A stretch of DNA of 64,000 bases from Paragordius varius (GCA_964247055.1 OZ176053.1:8246001-8310000); one strand, 5' to 3'; positions 37,901 to 51,660 are shown, numbered from the stretch's first letter. Notes: generated by a model not told the origin, from the sequence alone. A program made the numbers and translations.

Positions 37901-40900
37901 ATGGGGTCGAAGTTAATTGCCCCGCAGGCAACATTACACCAGAAGATAGTGAAGTGAATGAGGAATAACTATTTTGCGTCTGATTTATATTAAAATAATT
38001 CAATGAAGAAGGAACTAAATATGGATTTGTTTCATTTAAGAAGCCATTATTAGTTATCGTTGATGATGTTTGAAGTGTTGGAGTTGCGGACAAAAAACAA
38101 TTCATGTTATCATTCAATAAATTGGCTGGTATGCCATTCATATAAGAGGGTAAATTAAGGTTAATCTTATTGGTGGGATTATGGTTATGAATATGGCCAT
38201 TGTTTGTGTGTTGCATGAGAACCAAACTATTTTTTAAAGAATCAATCTCTAGTTGAGATTGTTTAGCTCTAAAAGCTAACAAATAACTCTCCTCTTGGGC
38301 CATTTTCGATTTTTCTGCTAGTATTTCTGTAGTTTCTTCAGATTTTTTCTGTGATAAAAGCAAAGTTAGTTTGATAAAAAAATATGCGGTATATGATAAA
38401 GATATAAAGTGTCGAAATAAAAGTTAAATTAATCAAATATATTAATAATTGTTACACTATTCCAACCTACAGTGGCACCCCTATCATGACCCTCCCCCTC
38501 ATGAGCTTTACAGATGAAACAGCGTTTATAAAGTATTTGGCTCATACTGATGATCCTGCACTTTTCCAATTTAAAGTCCTAAATCGTTTTAATGTACATT
38601 CCTACAAGCTTATTAGTTTGTGGTAAGGAGCCCTCATAAAGATTCAAAAACAATCAAATAATCATTACATTTTTTTAAATAATTAATTATAATATTTCAT
38701 GAGAGGAAAGCCGTATATATTCAACCACGGGGTGGATATAAAGGAGTACACTCCATAAGGTGTTCAACAAAGACTGTTATTCATTGATTGTAATAAAATG
38801 GTCAATATTGTTTTGTTTGTCCACATTTATATGTTTATAACTTAATAAATATTTAATATTCAATCTATAGGTTAAAATAAATTAAACTAACTCCATTGCA
38901 AAACAATTTTAATTTATCTAAATATATGTTGTTGTAAGCTTAAGACATCTAATATTAATTTAAAAATATTAAAAAGTTTTGACCAAATTTAAACTAATTT
39001 TGTCGCAAAACATATTAAAAAAATTTTAGCGTCTGACTCCCTATAAAGACCATTAGCTACTTATCATTTTGTTTGGCGCATATATTTTTTGCAAATTTTG
39101 TATTTAATTAAAGTAGTTTAATCCTCAACTATTTTTAAATATTTAATAAACCATTTCCATCTTAAATCTAACAAACGTGATTGCAAAATAAAAATATAAT
39201 CTGTATATTTCTGAATTGTACCAATGCCTTAGTTATTTGATCATTATCCTTTTTCAGTTGTTCCAATTGTTCTTCAAGGTCTTTACGCTTTTTCTCAATT
39301 TCCTCAAGTCTTTCCCGTTCACGTTGTGCCATTTGTTTTAACATCTAAAGAAAATGTCAAATCTATTATTAATCTATAAAACCGAATTCGAAGATAAATT
39401 TAAAAATGTAAAAATTTTTATTGTAATAAAAAAACTCGGATATTCACGGCAAACATTTTATTACAATTATGTTAATTATCAAGTAAAAGTTTTAAAAAAC
39501 GAAAATACCGTAAGTAAGGGTTTTAATCCGTATTCAAAATACGTGAATTATTATATAAAAAGTTGATAATATTCCATAAAAAATAAACTTCACGTCTAGT
39601 CTTTTCTTCTTTAGCTTGAATCTTCATTTGTTGAACTTCCAATGTATCGGGTTTACGTCTTCGCAAAAATAAGTCATGATTCCCAATGCATAATTCTAAA
39701 ATCTATACAAATTATTTTTGAATCATATTCTTAATTTAGTCTGATACAAAAGATTTTTTAAAAATTACAATTTTAATGGTGTGGGTTTTGCTTGCATAAA
39801 ATACGAATGGAGGGCTTTGTTTGTCAAGCAGTTTGATGGTAAACTAATGATGATAAAAAAATTAATCAACGTGTTAGCACAATATCGAATCTCAGATTGT
39901 AATTCAAATAAGCAAATTATAAAAAGTTTAAAAAATTTTTACGATATATTTCTACCCTTTTTCCATCCATAGACACGATTCGTATTTCATTCCAGGGAAA
40001 AAATATTTTAGGTGTCAATTTATTTTCTTTTTCGTAAATGCTTAATCCTAATGCAGAAACACCCAACCAAAGTTCAGTTTTCTTCTTATTCTAAAATAAT
40101 AGAGAAAAATGAGTATAGAATAACACATAAGCTTTAATAAAATATTTTTTTTGGAGACAGATTTTGCTGATAATACATTTTAATAATATATTAATTGAGC
40201 CAAAGCTATAACCACCATGCAATCCTTTGAATCCTTCGTTGCTGCCAATATGGGCGTTGAAATCGCCAGCTATAATGATTTTGTCCGATGTAGGAGTTTT
40301 GAATGAGATGTTTTGAAATTGGGTCCAGAAAGCCTCTTTAATTACGTGGGGAAGACCACGTTGAGGCGCTTACAATGAGATTATATTGTATATTAAATTT
40401 TGTATTAACAATCTGATTTGTATAACTGTCGCTGTGCCTAGTAATTTGAAGAATGTTATCTCTGTGCTCATTTTTTATTATTATTGCAACTCCAGCTTGA
40501 GATTGCTTTCCTTGGGTAAAAAATAATGTAAAGCCTTTTAAATTCTTTAGACCTGATGTTTTATATCTTGTTTCTTGGAGGCAGCATATATCTACGCCAA
40601 ATTTTTCGATTGTGTCTAAAACTATCCATAGTTTTTTGTTCATAGTACCAACATTCCAAGTGCCAATTTTGAGACGCTTAGGGATGGAATTATTTATATT
40701 TATCTTATTATAGTTTCCATATTTTGGTTTAACTTTGGTGTTGTTTGTTGGATGGATTTGTATATTTAATAATCATTATAGCTGGCGATTTCAACGCCCA
40801 TATTGGCAGCAACGAAGGATTCAAAGGATTGCATGGTGGTTATAGCTTTGGCTCAAGAGATAAAAAAGGAGAAACTCTGCTCAAACTTTGCTCATCTATA

Positions 40901-43900
40901 AAACTCCATATTGCTAATACCCTATTCACTAAAAAAGACAGCAAACTGATTACCTATACATCAGGCTCACAAAAATCAAGAATCGATTATATATTAACAG
41001 GAGAAAACCTGAGGCATCTGATTCAAAATACAACTACCTATAATACGGATACACAACACAAATTACTTGTAAGTACATTAAAATAAAAAAAATCAAACTT
41101 ACCAACCATACCAACCCAAAAATACCTCCAAACTAAAACACACAGAAATAAATAATAATTTTGTTAATAGTACAACAAATATAAAAAAATAGATTTTCAA
41201 TCAGTAGAGGAAGGATGGAAAAACTACAAAACGATAATGAATAATGCTGAAAAATGGTGTGGAAGGAAAAAGAAAAGCTCGCGACAACCCAAATGGTGGT
41301 GGGATGACAGTGTGAAACCCTTACTCCTGAGAAAAAACGAGCTACATAAAAAATGGAAGAAATCAAAAAATAATAAAGACCAAATCATATACAATCAATA
41401 TAAAAAACTGGTAAACAAAACTAATAAAGATTTAAAAAGTAAACGTAGTATGGAAATGGCGGACGAGCTGGAAAAAGACATAAATAATATGACAATATTT
41501 AGAAAAATCAAAAACTACAATCAAAACCAAAAGGATATTAAAAATATTCGTTGCGTTAAAGATGATGAACGTAATATTATTATCAATCCCAACGACATAA
41601 TAAACAGATGGGAAAAATTTATGAAAATTAAATTTAACCCCCCTGAATCTAAGGTTACTACACATGAAAATCCTGTCATACAAGGTCCCATTCAGGTATT
41701 CACTCCAGAAGAAATAGCAATAGTAATGAAAAACACGTAATCTAACAAAGCCACTGGGCCCTCTGAGATCTCTGCAGATTTAATGAAGGCCACACCGACA
41801 ACTGTTAAATTTTTGGTAGAGCTGTTTAATTTGGTATACAAAAACAACACAATACCAACCGATTGGGACAAAAGCTACATTTATCCCGTTTATAAAAAAA
41901 AGGGATGCCCTTGATTGCTCCAATTATCGCCCACTAAAACTTTTGGAACACGGTATGAAAGTCTTTGAAACAGTTATCAAAAATAGAATTAAAAATATAA
42001 CAATAAATAAAAATCAATTTGCTTTTCAAGAAAGTAAAAGCACATCGGAACCCATTTTTATTTTAAATCGCATGCAAGAAAAATACCTAGCAAAAGGTCA
42101 AAAGCTGTTCCACATCTTTATAGATCTGGAAAGAGCGTTGTGACACTATACCCAGACACCTCATGATTGAGGCATTAAGGTACCAAAAATTCGAAGAATA
42201 TTTAATAAAATTAATAATGCTCCTGTGTGAACATGCACAAAGCTGCGTTAAAACACCAGTCGGAAACACAAATTATTTTAATATTAATATAGGCCTCCAT
42301 CAGGGCTCAACTCTAAGCCCACTACTGTTTATAATAATAATGGATTATATAAGCAGAGACTTTGCAGCTGTTTTACCATGGAACATGCTGTATGCCGACG
42401 ATTTGGTTATAACAGCAAAAACATCACATGAACTGAAAAGTTCATACCTCAAATGGCATACCTGTTTCCAAAAACATGGGCTAAAAATAAACATAGGAAA
42501 GACGAAGGTAATGATCACAGGAGATGAAAAAAGAACCATAAAATACCCTTGTTCCATTTGTTACAAAGAGGTTAAAACAAATTCCATTCTATGTACATCG
42601 TGTAAAATGGGCTCATAAAAAATGCTCTAACTTGAAAGGAAAATTAATTGACAATAAAAATTTTATATGCCAAAGCTGTATATCAGGGAAACCAAACATC
42701 CCTAAATAAAGGGAGTTTAGTATAGAAAATTTTAAAAATCGTGAATGATTTTACCCATTTAGGTAATAGTAATAATAATGGGGACCCTCAAACAACCATA
42801 TCACATAGAATCAAACTCGGCTGGGCAAAATTTAACCAACTCAAATATGTATTAACACATAAAGACATAACCGTAAAAAATAAAATCAAAATGTGTAGAG
42901 TGGGTGTCCGCCCTACCCTTAGCCTGCGAAACCTGGGCAATCACAAAAACATTAGAATCGAGATTGAAAAGAACGAAAGACAAAATGCTAAAATATATGA
43001 TGATAAATTCTAGAACTAGAACCAATAACAGCTTTTATCAGAACAAATAGACTTCGGTGTTTTGGACACATAGACAGATCCAGTATAGACTCACCTGCAA
43101 AGGAAATTCTTGATTTACAGATTTCTGCCCCCAACCGTAAAGGGAGGCCTAAAACAACTTGGACTCAAATCATAGAACAAGACTTTAAATTCCTGAACAT
43201 ACCTCGAAACGCAACAAATGATAGAGACATATATCGTAAATTAATCCATGGAATCCCAATAACTGGGCCAAACCAATAATACATATTAATTTTAAGGACG
43301 CAAAATATTTAAAAGTATTTATTGAATGCGTTGTGAAGCCGATAAATATAATATAAATTGGGTTACATTAAATTGGATTATAAGCATTAATGAAAATTTC
43401 AATGAATGATGTGTCGATTCCTTTTTAGATCTATTCGATTTCATTACATAATATAAAGCTTTAAAACAGCTCCAATGTGATTGATAAAGGCTAACAAAAA
43501 AACACGGAAATTTGCCTTTCAAGCTTCCAGAGCTGACACAATTTTTAAAACACCAACAGGGGGACCTACCTATGAAACTTAACCAATTTATCGATTAAAA
43601 ACAAAATACAGGTATTTTTCGTACTGTTTACAATAAATGACATTTAGAGCAAAGATTTTCGAACAATGGAAATTATTGAAACCCGTATACTTACTTAAAT
43701 TAATTGTTCCAGTATTTATGTAAAAAATGAAAAATATTTGTCTATATTCTTTTTATTGTTAAAATTGTTAAAATTGGCTTTTATTATGCTAAATATTCGA
43801 CCATTCATTTATTACAAAAAATAAAATAGAGATAGCCATTATAATTCATTGCTCATAATAAAATGACAAAATGTTTTACTAGATAAAAATATTATTACAC

Positions 43901-46900
43901 ATGTTGATTATCTGATAAAACACAATTAAACAAACAATAAATCACCTATTTAGAAATATATAACTTGGATATTGTTAATATGCACACGCATATATAATTT
44001 AGTAATTTGATAAAAGGTTTGCCAAATAAGAATTTATAACTAGAGAATGATATAAATACGTTATAGTATTTGGTCAATGAAGACCATATGTAAGGATGGA
44101 ATATTTGAAAGGCAAAAAAGCTAGTAACTAATTAAACAAACTTACAAATATATTGAAAAACACGATTCCATACATATCCAAATCTTGTGCTATCTTTAAA
44201 TATTCCAATTCGGCGTCTTCCCTAAAATATTAAAAAAAAAATTAGGGATGATAACGAAAATTAAATGATTAAAAATAGATTTTAAGCACGCTAGCACCAT
44301 TTTTAAAGATTGATAACATTAGTTATGTCACGTTTGTATTTAGCCATATATATACTAACGTTATTAAAACCAATTTATTTTTAAAAAACGAAATAACTCG
44401 AAAAAATTTATTTTTATATTTTTAATCGCATATATATCTAATATAGGGTAATATAAATAAATGATTGTCACGAAAAAACAAATGAATATCCAAAAAGAAA
44501 AAAATGATTAACAAGCACATGGTATAATCTTATATGTGTAAGTAGATTCAACAGAAAGGATTCATCAAGGGTCGTTATTTAATAAATATTATTTAACAAG
44601 TGCTAATCATTTTTTATTTTTGGTATTCATTTGTTTTTCGTGATGATCATTTATTAAACTTGCTGTAAATAATATTTTTAATCTCAATGTTTTTGGAACA
44701 TTAAATTTTGCATGACAATTTTTTTTTCAGTTTTGTTGCGTATAATTTTGGATATTTTTTCTGACCCTAAAACTTTTTCTGTACATTACATAAATGAGCA
44801 CACTAAATAACCAATACTCAATCATTATTTAGTTTAGTTGATTACAAAATGTAAGGACTAAAAATGTTAAAAGTGTATATATATCATACCTCGGCATTCC
44901 CTTGTGATGTTCATACCAGAGTTTAATTCTATCTTCCCACATTTCAGTCGACATTTGAAATTGATTGAGGACACGGGTAGGCAATTCCACAATAGCTTGT
45001 GAGACATTACTTTGATTAGCTTCTCCTCCCTTATACATCATATTAGCAGCCTTTATTCGTTGATGATAAAGTAATTGTTTTTTAGCGTTGTCCGAGGTAT
45101 CTTTGGAATCTTGGCTGTTTTCTTTAACTGAATTATTATTATTATTTGTATCAAATGATGAAAATCTGGATGGATCAATATCACCATACTAAAGAGGAGA
45201 AATAGAAAATATATATATATAAAATGTTATAATATCCATTTCTAAATATATGTAAAATTGAATTTTGTGAGAGAAAATTTGTATATTTAGCCATCAAGAT
45301 AGGTGTTGTTTTAACGTTTAAAAACTTGAATCAGTAAAATATATGAACTTTTAAAATATTGAGATATATAATTTATAATTGAATATTTTAATCCAAGATA
45401 TTAATTAATTTTAAATTTGTTATTTTATGAAATAGTTATCAAATTACAAAATCTCATTTACAATTCAAAAAATCTATATTTAATTTTTCATAATTTGGTT
45501 TCGATCTCAAGAATAAACATGTGTATTTGAAATTATTATAATAAAAGTTTATAAACAGTGTTTTAATATGGCATAACTTTCGTATATCACAGGGCTTCTT
45601 GGGTCGCGAGCGAAGCAAAATTATGGGATCGCGATGATAAAATTAAAATTCAACAAAAAATGTTTTTTAACTCGTAAAATCTATATATTTATAAAAATGG
45701 AAAATGCGGCTTTGTGATCTCTTTCCGGTAAACCGGTAGACCCATTCAAATCCAAATGTCGAAAAAATATATTCATTAATGAATGCCCTGACAATAAACC
45801 CTTTTTTGAATAAGGCCCCCAGTTCGGGCCCATCCCGTGTAAAAAACGGTTTTTTTGAAAACAGAAATCCACAAAAATCGTGTCTTTGAGACAATTTTCC
45901 TGAAAACGTGTTGGACCGATTTCAAATATATTTTTTACTTTTTTTTTAATTGCGCCGAACATAGTCGGCTCGCTTTTTTAATTTAAGCCCTCTTTTTACC
46001 CGCTCCCCCTGTAAAATGTTATTTTTTCAAAAAAAACTAAGTCACAAAAATAATTTTTTGAATCTATTCGCTTAAGGTATGAGACCCTAAAAATTCAATA
46101 AATATTCCAGGTATTCCCTGTTAAGGCAAATATTTTAGTCGAGCGTTTTTTTATATTGACTGCTGGGTAAGGAGATACCCGCTAAAAACTGCCCCGTCAA
46201 GCGTGCCTTTGGGGCTAAATTCAAACCTATCAGGCCATATGAGTTCCATAGGTGCTTAAAATATTACCCATAACAAGGCAGAAATTTAGGTCGTACGATT
46301 TTTTAAAATTAGCCGTTAATTAGGCCCTTCACGCCCTGAAAAATACGCCACTATAGGATGATTTTTTAGTTTTAAGGCAATTTTTCCAAAAACTAATGAG
46401 AGCATATGGAATTTATAATGATTCCAGGCATTCTCCGTAAAAAGGCAAAAATTTTAATCAAGCGTTTTTTTGTATCAGCCTTTGGAGAAGCTACCCGCCT
46501 AACTGCGCCATCATATGGAAATTGCGTTGTTTAGGAGTTAATTTTTAGAAAACTCTTCAGGCCATAGAAGTTTAATGAGGGCCTAAATTATTACCCGTAT
46601 AAAGGCAAAAATTTAATTTCTTTAAATTAGCGGTTAAATGGGCCCTTTACGCCCTAAAAAATGCGCTATCATTTAACTATTATTTAGTTTTGAACTTCCA
46701 AAAACTATTAAGAACATATGGATTCAATTATGATTCCGGGTGTTTCCCTATAAAAGCAAAAATTTTATGGAACGTCTTTTATATTGGCTTCTGGGTTAGG
46801 GGTTACCCGCCTTTAAACTGCATCACCATATCGATACAGCGTGACTTTGGAGGCAAATTTTAGAAAACTTATCAGGCCATATGAATTCAATAAGGGCTTG

Positions 46901-49056
46901 AAGTATTACCCGTTAAGCAGTGCGATTTTATTAAATTAACCCTTAATTAGGCCCCTGCCCTGAAAAATTCGCCACCATAGAATGACTTTTTGGTTTTGGG
47001 GCACCACGAGAGCATATGGAATCAATCATTCCAGGTATTACCCGAATTAAGGCAAAAAATGTAATCGAGCGTTTTTTTGTTTAGTCCCTGGTTAAAGGCT
47101 ACCCGCGTAAAATTGCGTCACCATCTCGATACAGCATGCTTTTGAAGCCAAATTTCAGAAAATTTATGAGTCTAATGGAAATTAATGGATTCCATGATAA
47201 TTCCAGATATTCGCCATATGAGGGCAAAAATTTTAACAGCGCTTTTTTATACCTGCCCTGGGTTAGGAGCTACTTGCCAAAAACTTACTATATAGAAATT
47301 GCTTTGTTTTGGAGCTAATTTACAGAAAATTTATGAAGCCCTATGAACTCATTAAAAGTTTGAAATATTATCCGTAACTAGGTAAAAAAGTCAGGCGTTT
47401 TTTTATTTTGGGGCCTTTATGCCCTAAAAATACGCCATCATATAACGATAATTTAGTGTTGAGGTATTTTTTCGAATAACCCATGAGACGATGGTATCAA
47501 AGATGATTCCAAATATTTGCCCTATAAAGGCAGAGCTTTTTCCATATAGGTCTATGGGTGGGGGTCTACCGGTTTAAAGCTAAGATGCCATAAAAAAATG
47601 GCGTGGTATTAAAGCTAATTTTCAAAAAAATTAATAAGCCATACGAGTTCAGTTAACACATTTCTGGAGATTTTGTATAATATCATTCTTTCCTTAAAAA
47701 AGGGACCACCGATCATTATAATATCTTGTATAAATTTACTATGAATCAGAAGATTTAATAGAATTTTATAAAAAATGTAGATTTGTTTTTGTCAATCTCT
47801 TAAAACCGAAATAATCCTGATAAAAATTATCAACAAAATTTCCAAGAGTTTTTCGAATTGTTGGGATCGTTAAGAAACTCGCTATCATAAATGGGGTCGG
47901 GAATTACAAAAGTTTATGAAGCCCTGGCTTATCATATATATTTTAATGGAAATGCTATTTAAAAAATGTATAAAGATCTTGAAAATATGGCAAATATTCA
48001 ATTCTTAAAAAATATATAAGCCTAGGTTTTCTAAGTCGCTTTGATATAAAATAGTTTTGCTTTGCCTTAATGGGTTTTACAATCAGAATTTGGATTTTAA
48101 AAATTCAAATCTATAGTAAATGTGCGAAAATTTTAATTTTTTTTAATTTAAAAATTCAAAAATATTTATATTTTATTTTTTTATGGACAATGCTAAAAAA
48201 ATGTCTTAATCCAAATAAATATCGATTAAAAGCATTCACTCCGAATACCTAAACTAAAATAATAAGATATAGCAGGCTAAATTAAAAACTTTTAAATTAG
48301 ATATCCTGATAAAGGATAAAAAAATTGGTAATTTACAACAATCATTTAAAATTATAATATTTTAGAAGTTCTATATCTTACTAACAAATTAAAGAATAAT
48401 TTTATAATTAATCAAAAATATAAGCAAATATTTTATTTGATATTAAAATATAAAGGCGTACTTTAGATTGCAAAGAATAAGATGCTAAAAGTACAGATGC
48501 TTCAGGTGGGCAATAAATATCCATATTCAATATAGAATGGCATACTTGAAGAAAAAGAAAGTGTAATGTAATGGGCTGAAAAATTTCTTCAATATCTTCG
48601 GGATAAAATTTGACCAAAAACTCAAATGAATAAAATTGCACATTGTAATCATCATATTTTTCGTGAGTCTGTATATTTGAAAAACTTGATGATTTTTTTC
48701 TATTAAGGGTAGCTGTTTCATGAACATTTAGAGTCGAGTGTTTTAATCTGCTACATTGCTCAATAATCTTTTATAAAAATAAAAAAACTACTTTTTTATT
48801 CATTTTCAACCAGGATATATCTCCATTTTTATCAGTGTATTGCAGGCCAAAATACCATGTTTCGCGAATGCCTAAAATCTTGCATACTGATTCAAATAAC
48901 TCATGACCTTTTGCTTTAGACTCTAAATAAATATATACTTACGTTTATATTGAAATCTAGCTCAGATTCAAAGGTCGAGACATATATTGGTAAAGTTTTT
49001 TCTTTTTGCCTTTTTTTCAATGTGAACCAGGACCTATTACCATTTATATCATTCAT
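34925..49056 (-). CDS. NF2: Merlin (neurofibromin 2), FERM-domain tumour suppressor
   Basis: Links cortical membrane proteins to Hippo-pathway control and actin. Exons: 48943-49056, 48792-48920, 48462-48767, 44890-45188, 44146-44221, 39956-40090, 39769-39843, 39589-39702, 39222-39344, 37898-38348, 37122-37661, 36524-36717, 36228-36369, 35749-35824, 35262-35421, 34925-34975. All phases close, giving 994 residues (human 595). FERM landmarks: [108 protein letters not shown] charged helix runs to about residue 490. An Asn-rich linker (about 500-900) precedes the C-terminal domain, which ends [10 protein letters not shown], the merlin rather than the ERM ending. The ATG at 49056 is the first Met after an in-frame stop. 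Inserts also occur in FERM F1 (about 30 residues) and F2 (about 50, Asn-rich). Confidence 0.96.
40197..43282 (+). mobile_element. Decayed non-LTR retrotransposon (RTE-like LINE), 5'-inverted
   Basis: Lies in merlin intron 5. Minus strand 40197-40770 encodes the start of an apurinic-type endonuclease ([23 protein letters not shown]). Plus strand from 40771 continues with [14 protein letters not shown] and RIDYIL, then a linker. The reverse transcriptase follows ([39 protein letters not shown]), then a Cys-rich finger (CSICYKEV...CTSCKM...ICQSC) and a C-terminal GHIDRSS...RKGRPKTTW segment. About 84 bp (40771-40854) are present in both orientations, as expected from twin priming. The reverse-transcriptase frame is broken in several places, for instance at 41740, 41915 and 42140. 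ATATTAATT at 40188 and 43283 may be the target duplication. Confidence 0.85.
45677..46068 (+). repeat. Dispersed repeat D, copy 2, in merlin intron 3
   Basis: Matches 18278-18650 over almost its full length, with one extra block of about 30 bp near 45738. It is preceded by a GC-rich phrase (TTGGGTCGCGAGCGAAGC) and followed directly by the tandem array, so D and the array may be parts of one larger element. Confidence 0.75.
46075..47665 (+). repeat. Tandem array, ~300-bp unit, about 5-6 copies
   Basis: Diverged head-to-tail units, each containing in order ATTCCAGGTATTCCC, AAGGCAAAAATTTTA, GAGCGTTTTTTT, GGGTTAGGAGCTACCCGCC, AGGCCATATGAGTTCA, TTAGGCCCTTTACGCCCTG and AAATACGCCACCATA. The ACCCGC landmark recurs near 46176, 46493, 46804, 47101, 47271 (shortened unit) and 47556, so spacing is about 300 with one deletion. 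No long ORF follows the period. Confidence 0.8.
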
Positions 49057-49449
49057 ACGAACGACACATGTAAAGATCTAAATTAAAATATTTTGATCTC
49101 TTAGAATAAAAAAATTATTAATACTTCGATACAAATTGAGAACTTGCGACTTCAAACCATATTTAGTTAAATTTATTTAAAAATTAATGAAAGGCGTGGA
49201 TTCAAATTAAATTGATCCTCATAAAGCCGACAAATAAAGTACTTTTGTTGTGAAAGGTATTTTAGTCAAAGAAAATTATATTTTTACAGTTTTCTGACTT
49301 CTAAATTCTAAAATTGGGACAACATTAATTTAAATGAATAAATTTCAGGTTTGTGATGATAAAATGCAACCTGGAAGCTTGTTAAAGTTATTCACATTTT
49401 CAAACCATAATATAGATTTATTTGTCTAATGTATTAGCGAATTACACTG

Positions 49450-51660
49450 CTGGAAAAAATATCGCGCCGACCTACAATGTTTTTGCAGCCGGATTTTAAT
49501 TTGCGCAACTAAGTAGGAAAGCCACGTAATCGATGGGTTATTTGATTCGGATAAATGGAAATTGCGGCCAGGTGCAACTTTGGGCAAGAGGCATATTAAA
49601 ATTTGTTGGTTTTATTGCTGGGTTAGAGCTCAAATAGGTGATGCCGGTGAGTCGATAAAGGGAATAGTAATGAAATTAATAGAAAGAAGCCCGCCGCAAG
49701 TATGTCTGAATGGCCAATGGGTGAGGATGGTGTACGATAGCAGCTTAAATATTAGTGATTGGGAAAAGCACCTGGCAAGAGATTGGAAGGCCGATTTTAG
49801 CACCTATGGGTCCAATTGTGGAATTCAATCATCAAGATGTGGAAGGGATGGGGTAATGCCTGGTAGATGTCAAATGGAACGGTAGGCCAAGCGACAGGAA
49901 TGTGTGGTAACAATGGAGGATTGGGGTGGCATTTTTGGGTTACCATGGATGAAAAGTTTCCAATATAGATTCCCGGATGCAGTTTATGTAAAAAAATGGT
50001 TGTTGCGTAGATGTAAATAATAAAGATTTGTTTTGTAAGGGTATTGGGTACACAGGACCACCCAAGTTGTTTCTGAAAAAAAGTAGCATCCCAAAAAGAT
50101 TTGTAGCTCTGAGGATGCTGATCCCGCTTCAGGCTAAGGTGAAGAGTGAATTAAAAAGGTCGAGAGTCTAGATATTATTAAAGTCCTAAACCCCTTGCGA
50201 CCGCGAATCGACTGGGTAACTCATTGGTGATAGTTAAGTCGAATGATAATGATATATGCATATGTGGTGATTTTAGAGATAAAGTTAACCCATATTTGGT
50301 TTCTGTCGATCATTTTATTCCATTGTTGTTAGTTTTCAGTACAGGAAAGAGTTTTTACTACCCTGGATCTAAAAGAGGCTATGGCAAATGCCCATCCAAG
50401 ATTATCAAAATTTACTCATGTTTAGTTCGCATATGTCTTTTTAGATTTAAGATTTCCATTTGGAATGTACCCACGATATTTCAGATGAGTCATTTAAAGA
50501 TTGTCCAGGTACGGCGGTTAATTAGATGATGTAATTGTTAGTGGTACAGTAATGATTAATTGGAAGAAGTTTTGATCAAATTAGCTTCTGTAGGTTTGAA
50601 CTTAAAAAAAGATAAAATCCAATTAGCTCGTTTCGTTGTCATAGTTAGGAGATAAAATTTCAGACAAATGAAACAAACCAGATAACAAAATGGTGAGAGC
50701 AATTATGAATTGTCCAATACCTACCAATACGACATCCTTCGGGTTTTTGGGAATATTGAATTTTCACCCTCGTTTTATTCCATCTTGCATGCTACAATCG
50801 TGGATATACATGCGCTAACAGGTTCTTAGAAATGGGGTTGGTCGACAAAAGAGACATTTTTGATAAAGCTTAACTATTAATGAGTAAGGCATTATAATAC
50901 CGTTTAACCCGAACCTTCGCATTGAATGACGGATTTGGTGCAGTCTTATCACATATGACAAGTAATGGAAAACGACCTATAGCTTTTGCGTCTCAAAAAG
51001 GTGACAGAACAACATTTCTCTGTAATTGAAAAAGAAGCAAGGGCAATTTTATATGTGCTAGAAATGTTTCAAATGTTTGTGCATGGCAGAAAGTTCGTAT
51101 TTCTAACCAATCATAAGTCATTAATCAAATTGTTTGCTATAAGAGAGATCTGAGTAATATTAACAATAGTAGATTATTAAGAGGAATACATAGAAAAGCC
51201 GATTATAATTTTAATATGCAATATATTAATGGTTCAAAAAATTTGGCGGATTGGTAATCTTGTTCACCGTATAAAGATTCCACTTAGGAGGTTGAGGAGC
51301 AAGCAATCAGTATGCTGATCAACTTTTTAACAACGGGACAACTTTAAAGTAGAGCGGATGAAAGAAAGTACTTTACAGAATGAGTTTTTGATGATATTAA
51401 GAGCGGCTTTAGATGATAATAATTGGTAAGCTCCAATTTAGAATTCGATATTGTGTATGAAAACAAAGCAAGAATATCGGTTGCTGCATAGAGGCGATCG
51501 TCTTATTATACCTAAAGCTATGCCCATTGAAACGTTAAAATTTTTTATGTTGAACATTCAGGGGCAAATGTACTGAATGAATCTGCCACGGCTAGAGCTA
51601 TTAGCCAGGATCGAAAATTATATGAGATTTTGTATGAAGTGTCAGTTAAACCGGAGTAAC
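49450..51660 (+). mobile_element. Fossil Ty3/Gypsy-type LTR retrotransposon
   Basis: Old, heavily decayed remnant about 400 bp upstream of the merlin start. Recognisable in order are a possible gag-like stretch (49560-49880), reverse transcriptase (from about 50240, resembling the VNPYL...DH segment of Gypsy polymerases, to about 50770), RNase H (about 50930-51130) and a short integrase-like stretch (about 51460-51650). The element is broken many times over. I found no convincing LTRs at its ends, so the borders are approximate. Confidence 0.7.

Noticed and set aside
40338-40643. Minus-strand ORF with endonuclease motifs as a separate gene
   Set aside because: It is the inverted 5' part of the LINE in merlin intron 5, sharing 84 bp with the forward part.
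44829-45188. Asn-rich merlin exon as two exons with the insert spliced out
   Set aside because: No good internal donor/acceptor pair keeps the frame, and the exon is open and in phase from end to end.
34925-49056. Ezrin/radixin/moesin instead of merlin
   Set aside because: The FERM sequence, the [12 protein letters not shown] segment and above all the [10 protein letters not shown] end are those of merlin. The ERM actin-binding tail is absent.
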